NCBI GenBank assembly: GCA_903926285.1
Contig: CAIYIP010000352.1
Location: 1 to 5,218, forward strand
Reading direction: 5' to 3'
From: an uncultured Gammaproteobacteria bacterium
Lineage (GTDB): Bacteria; Pseudomonadota; Gammaproteobacteria; Pseudomonadales; Pseudohongiellaceae
Length of the DNA: 5,218 nt
Under the pieces are notes generated by a model. That model searched no databases and had not been told where the DNA came from. It was given only the letters and a program-made list of their open reading frames with translations. Positions within the stretch are counted from its first letter, which is position 1. Every line of letters starts with the position of its first letter. Shown here piece after piece: positions 1-5,218 of this stretch. The position numbers were made by a program, and so were the translations under genes.

Positions 1-1
1 A

Positions 2-187
2 AACAGTTGTTGCAGTCATGTAGACGCCAAACGACACAGGATCTTTCCCTTGGATGCCGTATCAATTCAGGAAAAAAAGAGGGATATCGGTCAGGAAGTG
101 GACAAAGTCCGCTTACAGCAGCAGAATCCAGCCCAGCCTATGTTGTTGCAGTTAACTGGCCCTCAGGAAACAAGCCGACCGGGCTGA
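2..187 (+). CDS. Probable 3' end of an unidentified upstream gene (partial)
   Basis: The frame starting at base 2 is open from the window edge to a TGA at 185-187, giving 61 residues with no start codon needed because the gene would begin outside the window. The peptide has a charged, glutamine-rich, coding-like stretch around residues 21-41 (SIQEKKRDIGQEVDKVRLQQ) and ends in a short polar tail (PQETSRPG). I do not recognise a family. The stop lies 53 bases before the ankyrin gene on the same strand, so the two could share a transcript. A competing frame (bases 7-204) is also open, but its composition looks less protein-like. The choice of frame is inference and the function is unknown. Confidence 0.4.
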   Translation, partial: NSCCSHVDAKRHRIFPLDAVSIQEKKRDIGQEVDKVRLQQQNPAQPMLLQLTGPQETSRPG

Positions 188-240
188 TCTGCGAATACCA
201 ATAATTACAAGATGTCCGCGAACAAGGGTACATTGCAAAC

Positions 241-1788
241 ATGCGTAACTTTCTGCACATCACAGCATTCTCCGCTCTTTCTGTTCTTGCTTTGGCCGGC
301 TTCACTGCAGTACATGCTGACGACCTGTCGCCACTGGCTGCCGCCGCCGCAAATCTTGGTGTGAATGACCGCGCGCCCGATGGCAGCACAGCCTTGCAGT
401 GGGCGGTTTATGACGGCGACGTGGAACGTGTCAAAACCTTGTTGAAACAAGGTGCCGACGTAGCGGCAGCCAATAATTACGGCTCCAACCCGATGCAACT
501 GGCAGCGGAAGTTGCCAATGTGGAGATTCTCAAGCAACTGCTGGACGCCGGTGCAAACGCCGACTCTCCCAATCCTGAAGGCCAGACTGCGCTGATGCTG
601 GTTGCGCGCACCGGCAATGTTGACGCTGCACGTTTGCTTGTCGATAAAGGCGCCACGATTGATACCCGCGAACAATGGGGGCAACAAACTGCGTTGATGT
701 GGGCTTCGGCGCGCCGCCACCCGGCCATGATGGAATTGCTGCTGGAACAAGGTGCCGATGCCGATGCGCAATCGCTGGCACGCGATTACAAACGCCATGT
801 GACGGCTGAAGGTCGTGCCAAGAGCATGGACAACGGCGGACTCACACCACTGCTGTACGCGGCACGCGAAAACTGCCTGGCCTGCGTGGAAGTGCTGATC
901 ACTCACAAAGCCGACCTCGACAAGCCGGACCCCGATGGTATCTCGCCCCTGCTGCTGGCCATCCTCAACAACAACTGGGATATCGCCAAACGCATGGTAG
1001 AAGCCGGCGCCGATGTGAACCAGTGGGACAAATTCGGACAAGCACCACTATTCGCAGCCGTTGGCAATCGCAAGGAAACCGCTGTCATTGCCAACGATCC
1101 GCTGAATCAAACCGACGGCATGACCGTTGTCAGCATGCTGCTGGAAGCCGGCGCCAACCCGAACATGCAACTGTTCTTCCGCCCTGCCAAACAAAATGGC
1201 GGCCCGCTGTCGCGTGGCACTACGCCGCTGATCGTCGCAGCGAGTAACGCCGATCCCGCGATCATCCAGTTGCTGCTCGATCACGGCGCCAAAGCCGACT
1301 TGCTGCAGGCAGACAGAGAAGGCCCAGTGGCGGCGCTCATGAGTGCGCGCGGTGCGGAAGATGTTATTGACCAGGCGTTACGCATGCTCCACGCAGCAGG
1401 TGCCGATATAAGCACAGTCGCCGTGCCGCACCATCTGCTGCGCACCCGCGGTGGTTCGCCACTGCATTACGCGGTCCGTGCCAACAAGGCAAAAGCGATT
1501 GAAACACTCGCAGAACTCGGTGCTGATCTCAACGCCAGAGACATCGATGGCCTCACCGCACTGGACCACGCGATGTCACGTAATCAAGTGGCTTTCCTGC
1601 AGATGCGCCAGCCGCCTAATACCAAAGTTGCGGACCTGCTGCGCAGTCTTGGTGCTACCGATGAACTGGACGTAACACCCTTCTGGCCGAATGTGGGCCC
1701 GCCGTTTTATTACCCGTGGAGTATCTTTCCACTGGATCCCGAAATAGAAGCAACAGCCCTCGTCCCGGGCTCGATTGATCATCAATAA
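241..1788 (+). CDS. Exported ankyrin-repeat protein (about 10-11 repeats)
   Basis: This 515-residue protein has a Sec signal peptide (residues 1-26, hydrophobic core FSALSVLALAGF, likely cut after AVHA), so it should act in the periplasm or outside the cell. The rest is a solenoid of ankyrin repeats, recognisable from the recurring G-x-TAL...A...G...LL-x-x-GAD/AN pattern: roughly 47-79, 80-112, 113-145, 146-178, 198-230, 231-263, 264-308 (with an insertion), 325-355, 360-392, 403-435 and a capping repeat at 436-471. Insertions break the register at 179-197, about 280-293 and 309-324. A CxxC pair (C212, C215) sits in the fifth repeat. The tail after 477 is rich in Pro and aromatic residues (FWPNVGPPFYYPWSIF) and is not ankyrin. 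Ankyrin repeats bind proteins and give no catalysis. ATG 241 is the only start after the in-frame stop at 202-204; an AAGGG lies at 224-228, rather far upstream. The next gene follows after 10 bases, so they form an operon. The partner and exact role are unknown. Confidence 0.95.
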   Translation: MRNFLHITAFSALSVLALAGFTAVHADDLSPLAAAAANLGVNDRAPDGSTALQWAVYDGDVERVKTLLKQGADVAAANNYGSNPMQLAAEVANVEILKQLLDAGANADSPNPEGQTALMLVARTGNVDAARLLVDKGATIDTREQWGQQTALMWASARRHPAMMELLLEQGADADAQSLARDYKRHVTAEGRAKSMDNGGLTPLLYAARENCLACVEVLITHKADLDKPDPDGISPLLLAILNNNWDIAKRMVEAGADVNQWDKFGQAPLFAAVGNRKETAVIANDPLNQTDGMTVVSMLLEAGANPNMQLFFRPAKQNGGPLSRGTTPLIVAASNADPAIIQLLLDHGAKADLLQADREGPVAALMSARGAEDVIDQALRMLHAAGADISTVAVPHHLLRTRGGSPLHYAVRANKAKAIETLAELGADLNARDIDGLTALDHAMSRNQVAFLQMRQPPNTKVADLLRSLGATDELDVTPFWPNVGPPFYYPWSIFPLDPEIEATALVPGSIDHQ

Positions 1789-1791
1789 GAG
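1787..1791 (+). promoter_or_regulatory. Ribosome binding site of the MBL gene, overlapping the ankyrin stop
   Basis: AAGAG overlaps the last bases of the ankyrin stop codon. It lies 7 bases before the ATG at 1799 and 10 before the ATG at 1802. This supports one of these ATGs over the upstream TTG at 1775, which would add eight residues before the Tat motif. The arrangement suggests translational coupling. Confidence 0.55.
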
Positions 1792-1798
1792 CAACAAC

Positions 1799-2731
1799 AT
1801 GATGCAACAATTTTCACGCCGGAAGTTTCTCCGCAACACCTCATGTGCACTTGGCGCGGCCTCGCTCGGTAGCGCACTGGCACCATTGGCTTCGGCGCAA
1901 CCTGCTGCCAGCGAGATTACCCGCATCGACCTCGGTTACGGCTGGGTGCTGCAAGGCGCCGGGGGCAATGTATTCACTATCCCCGGCATGAATGAGGATG
2001 GCTGTCTGATCGTTGACGGCGGCCTCGCGGCAAACTCCGATGCGCTGCTCGCAGCCGTGTTCGACATTACCAAACAGAGTCGCGTGCACACCTTGATCAA
2101 TACACAATTCCATCCCGAACAAACCGGCTCCAACGAACGTGTGGGGGCAGAAGGTGGCGTGATCATCGCGCACGAAAACACCAAAATGTGCCTGCAGAAT
2201 GCGGTGATGTCTGCGCTGTTCGAAGGTCGTTATGGCCCACTGGCAGACGCTGGTATTCCGAACAAAACCATCGGCAATGGCACCATGAAATTTGCTGGCC
2301 AGGAAATCATTCACGGCTATCTGCCAGCCGCGCACACCAACGGCGATCTATTCCTGTATTTTCCTATCCTGGACACGCTGATTACGGGCGGCGCCGTTAC
2401 GACCGGGCAATGGCCTGTGCTTGATATCCGGCAGGGCGCGTGGATGGGTGGACTGCTGCGTGCCTACGACACACTGAGCGAAGTGGTGAGTGCCGACACG
2501 ATCGTTATCCCGGCACATGGCCCAATCACCAACGGCACCGAAATCCTGCGTATGCGCGCGATGTTCACGCTGATTCATCTGAAGCTTGCAGAAGAACTCA
2601 ACAAGGGCATGGGGCCGGACGATATCGTCGCGATGGATCTGTTTAAGGAACACGAAGAGCAGTTTGGCGACAACAGCCAGTTCCTCGACTTTGCCCATCG
2701 CAGTCTGCAGATGGCGTACGTACCAAATTAG
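1799..2731 (+). CDS. Tat-exported metallo-beta-lactamase-fold protein with a degenerate metal site
   Basis: Starting at ATG 1799 (or 1802), this is a 310-residue protein with a twin-arginine signal (SRRKFLRN, residues 6-13), a hydrophobic stretch, and likely cleavage after ASA (residue 33). Export after folding is typical of cofactor-containing proteins. The MBL fold is indicated by IVDGG (71-75), the loop NTQFHPEQTGSN (101-112), AAHTNGDLFLYFP (177-189), LITGGAV (194-200) and IPAHGP (237-242). In classical members the metal ligands are HxHxDH, then H, D and H. Here the first motif reads Q103-F-H105-P-E107-Q108, H179 is kept, the usual Asp is G198, and H240 is kept. From memory, a subgroup of MBL-like proteins carries an HPEQTGSN version of this loop, so part of the change may be familial, but Q103 and G198 look like further losses. 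It may be a hydrolase with a reduced site, a one-metal enzyme, or a pseudoenzyme that binds a ligand. It sits 10 bases after the ankyrin gene, its likely partner. Substrate unknown. Confidence 0.92.
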   Translation: MMQQFSRRKFLRNTSCALGAASLGSALAPLASAQPAASEITRIDLGYGWVLQGAGGNVFTIPGMNEDGCLIVDGGLAANSDALLAAVFDITKQSRVHTLINTQFHPEQTGSNERVGAEGGVIIAHENTKMCLQNAVMSALFEGRYGPLADAGIPNKTIGNGTMKFAGQEIIHGYLPAAHTNGDLFLYFPILDTLITGGAVTTGQWPVLDIRQGAWMGGLLRAYDTLSEVVSADTIVIPAHGPITNGTEILRMRAMFTLIHLKLAEELNKGMGPDDIVAMDLFKEHEEQFGDNSQFLDFAHRSLQMAYVPN

Positions 2732-2953
2732 GATCCGGACACTAAAAAAACCTGCATCATCACCGCCGTTCCAGCTGATCAGCATCAAGCAGGTGATAAC
2801 AAATCTACGGAGTCTCCACATCATTGCCGAGACTCTTGAGAGTGTGACGGCATGACGACTAACCCGCTGCAGACAAATTTCACGCCTGATTATGAAAACT
2901 CAAAATGTCTCCCTGGTATTAAACTGAATGGTTTTTAAAGATTCAATAAGGGC
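2732..2953. other. Intergenic gap between two convergent genes
   Basis: This gap separates the 3' ends of the MBL gene (plus) and the CHAD gene (minus), where terminators for both would be expected. I see no textbook GC hairpin followed by a T-run. It contains a 10-base perfect palindrome (2774-2783, GCTGATCAGC), an imperfect hairpin (2822-2854) and a T5 run at 2932-2936 preceded by a weak TTAAAC/GTTT pairing. A 28-codon open frame (2852-2938, plus) is present but unsupported. Confidence 0.6.
2822..2854. repeat. Imperfect inverted repeat (possible hairpin) downstream of the MBL gene
   Basis: CAT plus GCCG (2822-2829, one bulged T at 2825) pairs with CGGCATG (2848-2854). Inside this, ACTC (2832-2835) pairs with GAGT (2840-2843) around a TTGA loop. 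The two stems are separated by a 2/4-base internal loop. It lies about 90 bases after the MBL stop. No T-run follows on either strand, so it is not a standard intrinsic terminator. It could be a 3'-end RNA structure or chance. Confidence 0.35.
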
Positions 2954-3850
2954 TTACTGAAACACGTTGAGTTGCCACGGAAATTTTGCACCGGGAGCCA
3001 TGCGCCAGAAGGTGTTGATCATTTTCATGGCCTCCACGAAAACCTGCACGCGTGAATGTTGCACTGCATCGAATCCGGTCGTAGCCGCAAGAAATTCCAT
3101 CCCGCTTTTTGCCGCGAAGTCTGTGAGCATCTGCGCCCCCACGACAGCATCCTGAATGCGCCCCATCTGCGCCTGATAATCATGTAACTGCCGCCGCAAC
3201 TCCTCAGGTGGATCGGGCAGCAGTGGATAGATATTCTCCACCATGTAACGAAACTTTTTAAATGCCAGTCTCAGGTGATGAATGCTCCTCAGATGATCGA
3301 CGCGTACGGCAGCCTGGCGCTGCATCACAACCGACCAGGCTGCGTCCACCACCAACAAGATCGCAGATGCGCTTTCAGGAAGCTCTTTCGCAAGCAACAC
3401 TTTGCGCAGCCTGGCAACCTGCCGGGCCAAGCCGCCAGCACTTGTTGCCTTGATCTTTCGTTTTAGCCTGGCGACCAGTTTTTTCTCGCGTTTTTGCAGG
3501 TGAGCCCGGTAGGGAACAAGTTCAGCCATATATTCCGGGAGTTCGTCGACAAGCGTGATTTGAACCTGTGTGTCACGCAACTCATCAAAGGCATCCAATT
3601 GCGACTTCACCATCTGTTGGGACTTTTTGAGCCGCTTCCCGTGCGCGACGGCACTCCCCAGCTCGATCACCGCCATCAGACTACGTATCGACACGCGCAG
3701 GTCGTGTACGTGTTCGTTTGCGAATTCGCGCCGAGTGCGTTTCAGTTCGGCAAGGTACTTTCCCCAGCACTCGTCCAGGCGTTTGACCAGCAATGGGATG
3801 GACTGCGTGAAAGCAGAAATGTCTGGGGGATTTTGCGAAACGCTGTTCAT
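2954..3850 (-). CDS. Stand-alone CHAD-domain protein (putative polyphosphate-binding)
   Basis: This 298-residue cytoplasmic protein has no signal peptide or membrane segment. It matches the CHAD (conserved histidine alpha-helical domain) family, a helical fold with a strongly basic surface known to bind inorganic polyphosphate. The hallmark motifs are present in order: HVHDLRVSIRS (47-57, fitting HxxRVxxRR), LDAFDELRDTQV (85-96, with the usual RD pair), IHHLRLAFKKFRYMVE (190-205, fitting HxLRxxxKxxRY) and LHDYQAQMGRIQDAV (222-236, fitting the LGxxxD helix). The middle (118-150) is very basic, with many Lys and Arg. Many CHAD proteins are fused to a CYTH triphosphatase domain; here there is none, and no polyphosphate kinase or exopolyphosphatase gene is visible. 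The ATG at 3850 is the only start after an in-frame TGA at 3881-3883; no strong Shine-Dalgarno is seen. The length fits a single CHAD domain with short extensions. Family assignment is firm; the physiological role is inferred. Confidence 0.94.
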   Translation of the reverse strand: MNSVSQNPPDISAFTQSIPLLVKRLDECWGKYLAELKRTRREFANEHVHDLRVSIRSLMAVIELGSAVAHGKRLKKSQQMVKSQLDAFDELRDTQVQITLVDELPEYMAELVPYRAHLQKREKKLVARLKRKIKATSAGGLARQVARLRKVLLAKELPESASAILLVVDAAWSVVMQRQAAVRVDHLRSIHHLRLAFKKFRYMVENIYPLLPDPPEELRRQLHDYQAQMGRIQDAVVGAQMLTDFAAKSGMEFLAATTGFDAVQHSRVQVFVEAMKMINTFWRMAPGAKFPWQLNVFQ

Positions 3851-4116
3851 ATCAAGGCCACGGGTTGGGCTGGATAATAATCAGGCTAAGCTATCAACAC
3901 GGATGTGTATTGCAGCCAGCAATCAGCATAGTGGAGTAATACAGCAAGATTTACTGTTGGATGAAGATGAATTGTTGCAGGGAGCGCATCAGCAAGCAAT
4001 AAGCAGCTTATCGCGAAAGGGACCGGCGCCCTCTGAAGAAAATCAATTGCAGCCCGCCGTGTGCAGGGAAAAAAGCAGGCTTTTTTCCCTGCACTCTTTG
4101 TCGGATCAGATGCTGA
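3851..4116. other. Intergenic region between the CHAD and haem-binding genes
   Basis: Both neighbours are on the minus strand, so this region should hold the terminator of the haem-binding gene and the promoter of the CHAD gene. The hairpin at 4061-4094 is the clear feature. A minus-strand TTGATA (3891-3896) and a TATTAT near 3878 resemble promoter boxes but lie only about 12 bases apart, which is too close. No RNA gene or credible small gene was found. Confidence 0.5.
4061..4094 (-). terminator. Perfect 15-bp hairpin, likely terminator of the haem-binding gene
   Basis: GTGCAGGGAAAAAAG (4061-4075) is exactly complementary to 4080-4094, around a four-base loop. It begins 22 bases beyond the stop codon of the minus-strand haem-binding gene, the right place for its terminator. 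The T6 run lies inside the second arm rather than after the stem, and no T-run follows on the minus strand; on the plus strand TCTTTGT follows. Termination is therefore inferred from position and stem strength, and the structure could also block read-through in both directions. Confidence 0.6.
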
Positions 4117-4118
4117 TC
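4104..4118. repeat. Short inverted repeat over the stop codon of the haem-binding gene
   Basis: GATCAG (4104-4109) and CTGATC (4113-4118) are exact inverted copies with a three-base spacer. They overlap the stop codon at 4117-4119 and lie next to the larger hairpin. The stem is short and may be chance, but could add to the 3'-end structure. Confidence 0.3.
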
Positions 4119-4902
4119 AAGGAACAATCACGCCCAGTGGATGAGCCGCCACTATTGCAGCATTTACCGCTGCATCGTTTGCGGGACTCAGACAGACCGG
4201 ATGGCCAAAACCACCTGTACTGACACCACCAACAATATCAAAAATGATGTTGTCGCCAATGGTAAGGCCGGCTGGAACATAGTCCAGTTTGAGGGCATCC
4301 CTGGTGCGCCAGGCGATGTTATGGTCTGCACATGAAGTATCGCCACTGACGCCAACTGCGCCTAGCATATTTCCTTTCGCATCATATAACGCCAAGCCAC
4401 CACCGAACACATTGACACCACCGATCTTTTTACCGGTCATTGGATCGGCCTGTGCTCCAAAGTTGGCGGAGTTGCCACCGTAGGCAACCGTGGTGTCAAC
4501 CGGATTGCTCTCTTGCAGGCCGAACAGGCTGCCACCAGGCTGCACCGCGCTGTAAAGGTTGGCGGTAGACAAGGCCAGGGCACCATCAAGGCTAAACGCA
4601 TTGGCAGTATTTGCCTTCTGGGCAGAAATAACGCGGCTGCCTAGCCATTGATCATTAAGACCGTCACCGGTCTTGGCCACGGCACAAACGGTACCGTCCT
4701 TCGCCACAATTGTGCCCCACATGTGCAGTTCCAGACCGCCATTGGACACACCGGCTGTAGGGAATACTGAGCCATCGAGCGCAGCCTGAAGCTGGGCATG
4801 GCTTGGCAACGCATTACACAGATTGCCCTGGCCTTTGGATTCGGCCAGTACGGTGGCAGAAGCTACGGCGAGTATCGTAAACATCAAAGTTCGTTTAAAC
4901 AT
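4117..4902 (-). CDS. Exported GlcG/HbpS-family (PF03928) haem-binding protein
   Basis: This 261-residue protein has a Sec signal peptide (residues 1-20, KR then MFTILAVASATVLA), so the mature protein is periplasmic or secreted. It fits the GlcG/HbpS (DUF336, haem-degrading/haem-binding) family: GTIVAKDGTVCAVAKTGDG (63-81), an SRVISAQKANTANAFSL segment (89-105) matching the family's SR..A..KA.TA..f helix, GGVNVFGGGLALYDAKGNML (161-180) and GAVGVSGDTSCADHNIA (181-197). Family members bind haem; HbpS is an extracellular haem sensor, while GlcG is encoded in the glycolate operon. No glycolate genes are seen here. It is longer than the usual 130-150-residue domain, with an insertion around 112-158 and a C-terminal tail from about 204. 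Four Cys in the mature part (29, 73, 191, 237) could form two disulfides, fitting an oxidising compartment. The start is supported by AAGGGA six bases upstream. The exact ligand is not shown by the sequence. Confidence 0.93.
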   Translation of the reverse strand: MFKRTLMFTILAVASATVLAESKGQGNLCNALPSHAQLQAALDGSVFPTAGVSNGGLELHMWGTIVAKDGTVCAVAKTGDGLNDQWLGSRVISAQKANTANAFSLDGALALSTANLYSAVQPGGSLFGLQESNPVDTTVAYGGNSANFGAQADPMTGKKIGGVNVFGGGLALYDAKGNMLGAVGVSGDTSCADHNIAWRTRDALKLDYVPAGLTIGDNIIFDIVGGVSTGGFGHPVCLSPANDAAVNAAIVAAHPLGVIVP

Positions 4903-4908
4903 TAATTT

Positions 4909-4914
4909 TCCCTT
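4909..4914 (-). promoter_or_regulatory. Ribosome binding site of the haem-binding gene
   Basis: On the minus strand AAGGGA lies six bases before the ATG at 4902, a near-ideal Shine-Dalgarno distance. It fixes the start of the gene, in agreement with the signal peptide. Confidence 0.7.
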
Positions 4915-4935
4915 GTTATTAGTTGATGGATAAAA

Positions 4936-4958
4936 TCAGCTCAAAATCAGCGAGCTGA
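4936..4958. promoter_or_regulatory. Inverted repeat upstream of the haem-binding gene (possible operator or leader hairpin)
   Basis: TCAGCTC (4936-4942) and GAGCTGA (4952-4958) are exact inverted copies separated by nine bases. The repeat lies 33 bases upstream of the start codon of the minus-strand haem-binding gene, where a repressor site or an RNA leader structure could act. AAAATCAGC also occurs twice in direct orientation here (4932-4940 and 4943-4951). No convincing -35/-10 pair was found nearby, so the regulatory role is a guess from position. Confidence 0.4.
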
Positions 4959-5011
4959 CCGAACGTAACATAGATACTGTTCCAGAATTTTTAGAAACCG
5001 TAAATACTTGA

Positions 5012-5067
5012 AAAACAGGAGAAAAAGCCTATTAAAGCACCCAAAACGACCAGACTTGGAAATGATA
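5012..5067. repeat. Direct repeat, copy A (56 bases)
   Basis: This block aligns without gaps to 5079-5134, with 47 of 56 bases identical by hand count. The best-conserved cores are AAAACAGGAG, CCTATTAAAGCA, CAAAACGACCAG and AAATGATA. The repeat period is 67 bases. No third copy is seen one period upstream. Its function is unknown. Confidence 0.85.
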
Positions 5068-5218
5068 AAGCTACACACAAAACAGGAGGAAACTCCTATT
5101 AAAGCAGGCAAAACGACCAGCACTGAAAATGATATTGGTGAAGAGTTTTTTGAAATCGGGGGCGATCTCCCCGAGCAATTGGCCGCTCGCTTCCAGCTTA
5201 CGGGAACGAAACCACCGG
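5062..5218 (+). CDS. Probable 5' part of a plus-strand gene, unidentified (runs off the window)
   Basis: From ATG 5062 the frame stays open to the window end (52 codons). The peptide begins MIKLHTKQEETPIKAGKT, and its second half (ENDIGEEFFEIGGDLPEQLA, then ARFQLTG) looks like real protein, with acidic and aliphatic residues in helix-like spacing. I recognise no family. TTG codons at 5056 and 5008 in the same frame are alternative starts; none has a well-placed Shine-Dalgarno. The first third is made of direct-repeat copy B, and the ATG itself lies in the end of copy A. The minus strand also has an open frame here (ending near 5072), so strand and start are uncertain. Confidence 0.35.
   Translation, partial: MIKLHTKQEETPIKAGKTTSTENDIGEEFFEIGGDLPEQLAARFQLTGTKPP
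5079..5134. repeat. Direct repeat, copy B (56 bases)
   Basis: Second copy of the block at 5012-5067. It differs in nine bases. Only this copy contains a consensus-like AGGAGG (5084-5089) and the small hairpin AGGAG-GAAA-CTCCT (5085-5098 region). Both copies end in AAATGATA, so each carries an ATG at the same repeat position (5062 and 5129), in different frames because the 67-base period is not a multiple of three. Confidence 0.85.

Noticed and set aside
205..1041. Long open frame on the minus strand opposite the ankyrin gene (278 codons)
   Set aside because: It lies antisense to a clear ankyrin-repeat gene and its peptide is rich in His, Gln, Val and Gly with no recognisable domain. It is a by-product of the repeat coding pattern.
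1841..2335. Minus-strand open frame within the MBL gene
   Set aside because: The plus strand has signal peptide, fold motifs and a coupled start; the antisense peptide resembles no family.
2774..2783. 10-base perfect palindrome GCTGATCAGC
   Set aside because: A palindrome this short is expected by chance in a window of this size to be unremarkable, and nothing around it suggests a regulator site.
3872..3900. Possible promoter for the CHAD gene (TTGATA and TATTAT on the minus strand)
   Set aside because: The boxes are only about 12 bases apart, too close for a sigma-70 promoter.
3904..4223. Plus-strand frame with an acidic, helix-like start (LLLDEDELLQGAHQQAISSL)
   Set aside because: It has no ribosome binding site, runs through the perfect hairpin and ends inside the antisense haem-binding gene.
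3570..4223. Long plus-strand frame over the CHAD gene start and the following gap
   Set aside because: Most of it is antisense to the well-supported CHAD gene, and the peptide shows no domain.
4955..5005. Possible promoter for the haem-binding gene
   Set aside because: TATCTA and TATGTT occur on the minus strand, but no -35-like hexamer sits at 16-18 bases.
5004..5100. Open frame through repeat copy A
   Set aside because: It has no ATG, GTG or TTG start and stops after about 31 codons.

Overview
The window looks like bacterial chromosome from a Gram-negative organism, most likely a proteobacterium and possibly a gammaproteobacterium. The evidence is dense gene packing, Sec and Tat signal peptides on three of the four complete genes, and a CHAD protein plus an exported GlcG/HbpS-type haem-binding protein. 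The taxonomic statement is inference from gene style only; no rRNA or marker gene is present. There is no sign of phage, insertion sequence, CRISPR array or tRNA.

Layout. Positions 2-187 probably hold the 3' end of an unidentified plus-strand gene. It is followed by a plus-strand pair: a secreted protein of about ten to eleven ankyrin repeats (241-1788), then, 10 bases later, a Tat-exported metallo-beta-lactamase-fold (MBL) protein (1799-2731). A 222-base gap with only weak structure separates this pair from a convergent minus-strand gene for a stand-alone CHAD-domain protein (2954-3850). After a 266-base gap containing a perfect 15-bp hairpin comes a second minus-strand gene, a Sec-exported haem-binding GlcG/HbpS (PF03928) protein (4117-4902). 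The right end (4903-5218) carries an inverted repeat in the leader of the haem-binding gene, a 56-base direct repeat present twice at 67-base spacing, and the start of a probable plus-strand gene that runs off the window.

How the genes may work together. The ankyrin and MBL genes are almost certainly co-transcribed and probably translationally coupled. Both products are predicted to leave the cytoplasm, so a periplasmic partnership is plausible, with the ankyrin scaffold docking or positioning the MBL protein. The MBL protein lacks several residues of the classical di-zinc site, which makes the pair the most interesting element here. The CHAD and haem-binding genes share a strand but are separated by a likely terminator, and nothing ties them functionally to the pair or to each other.
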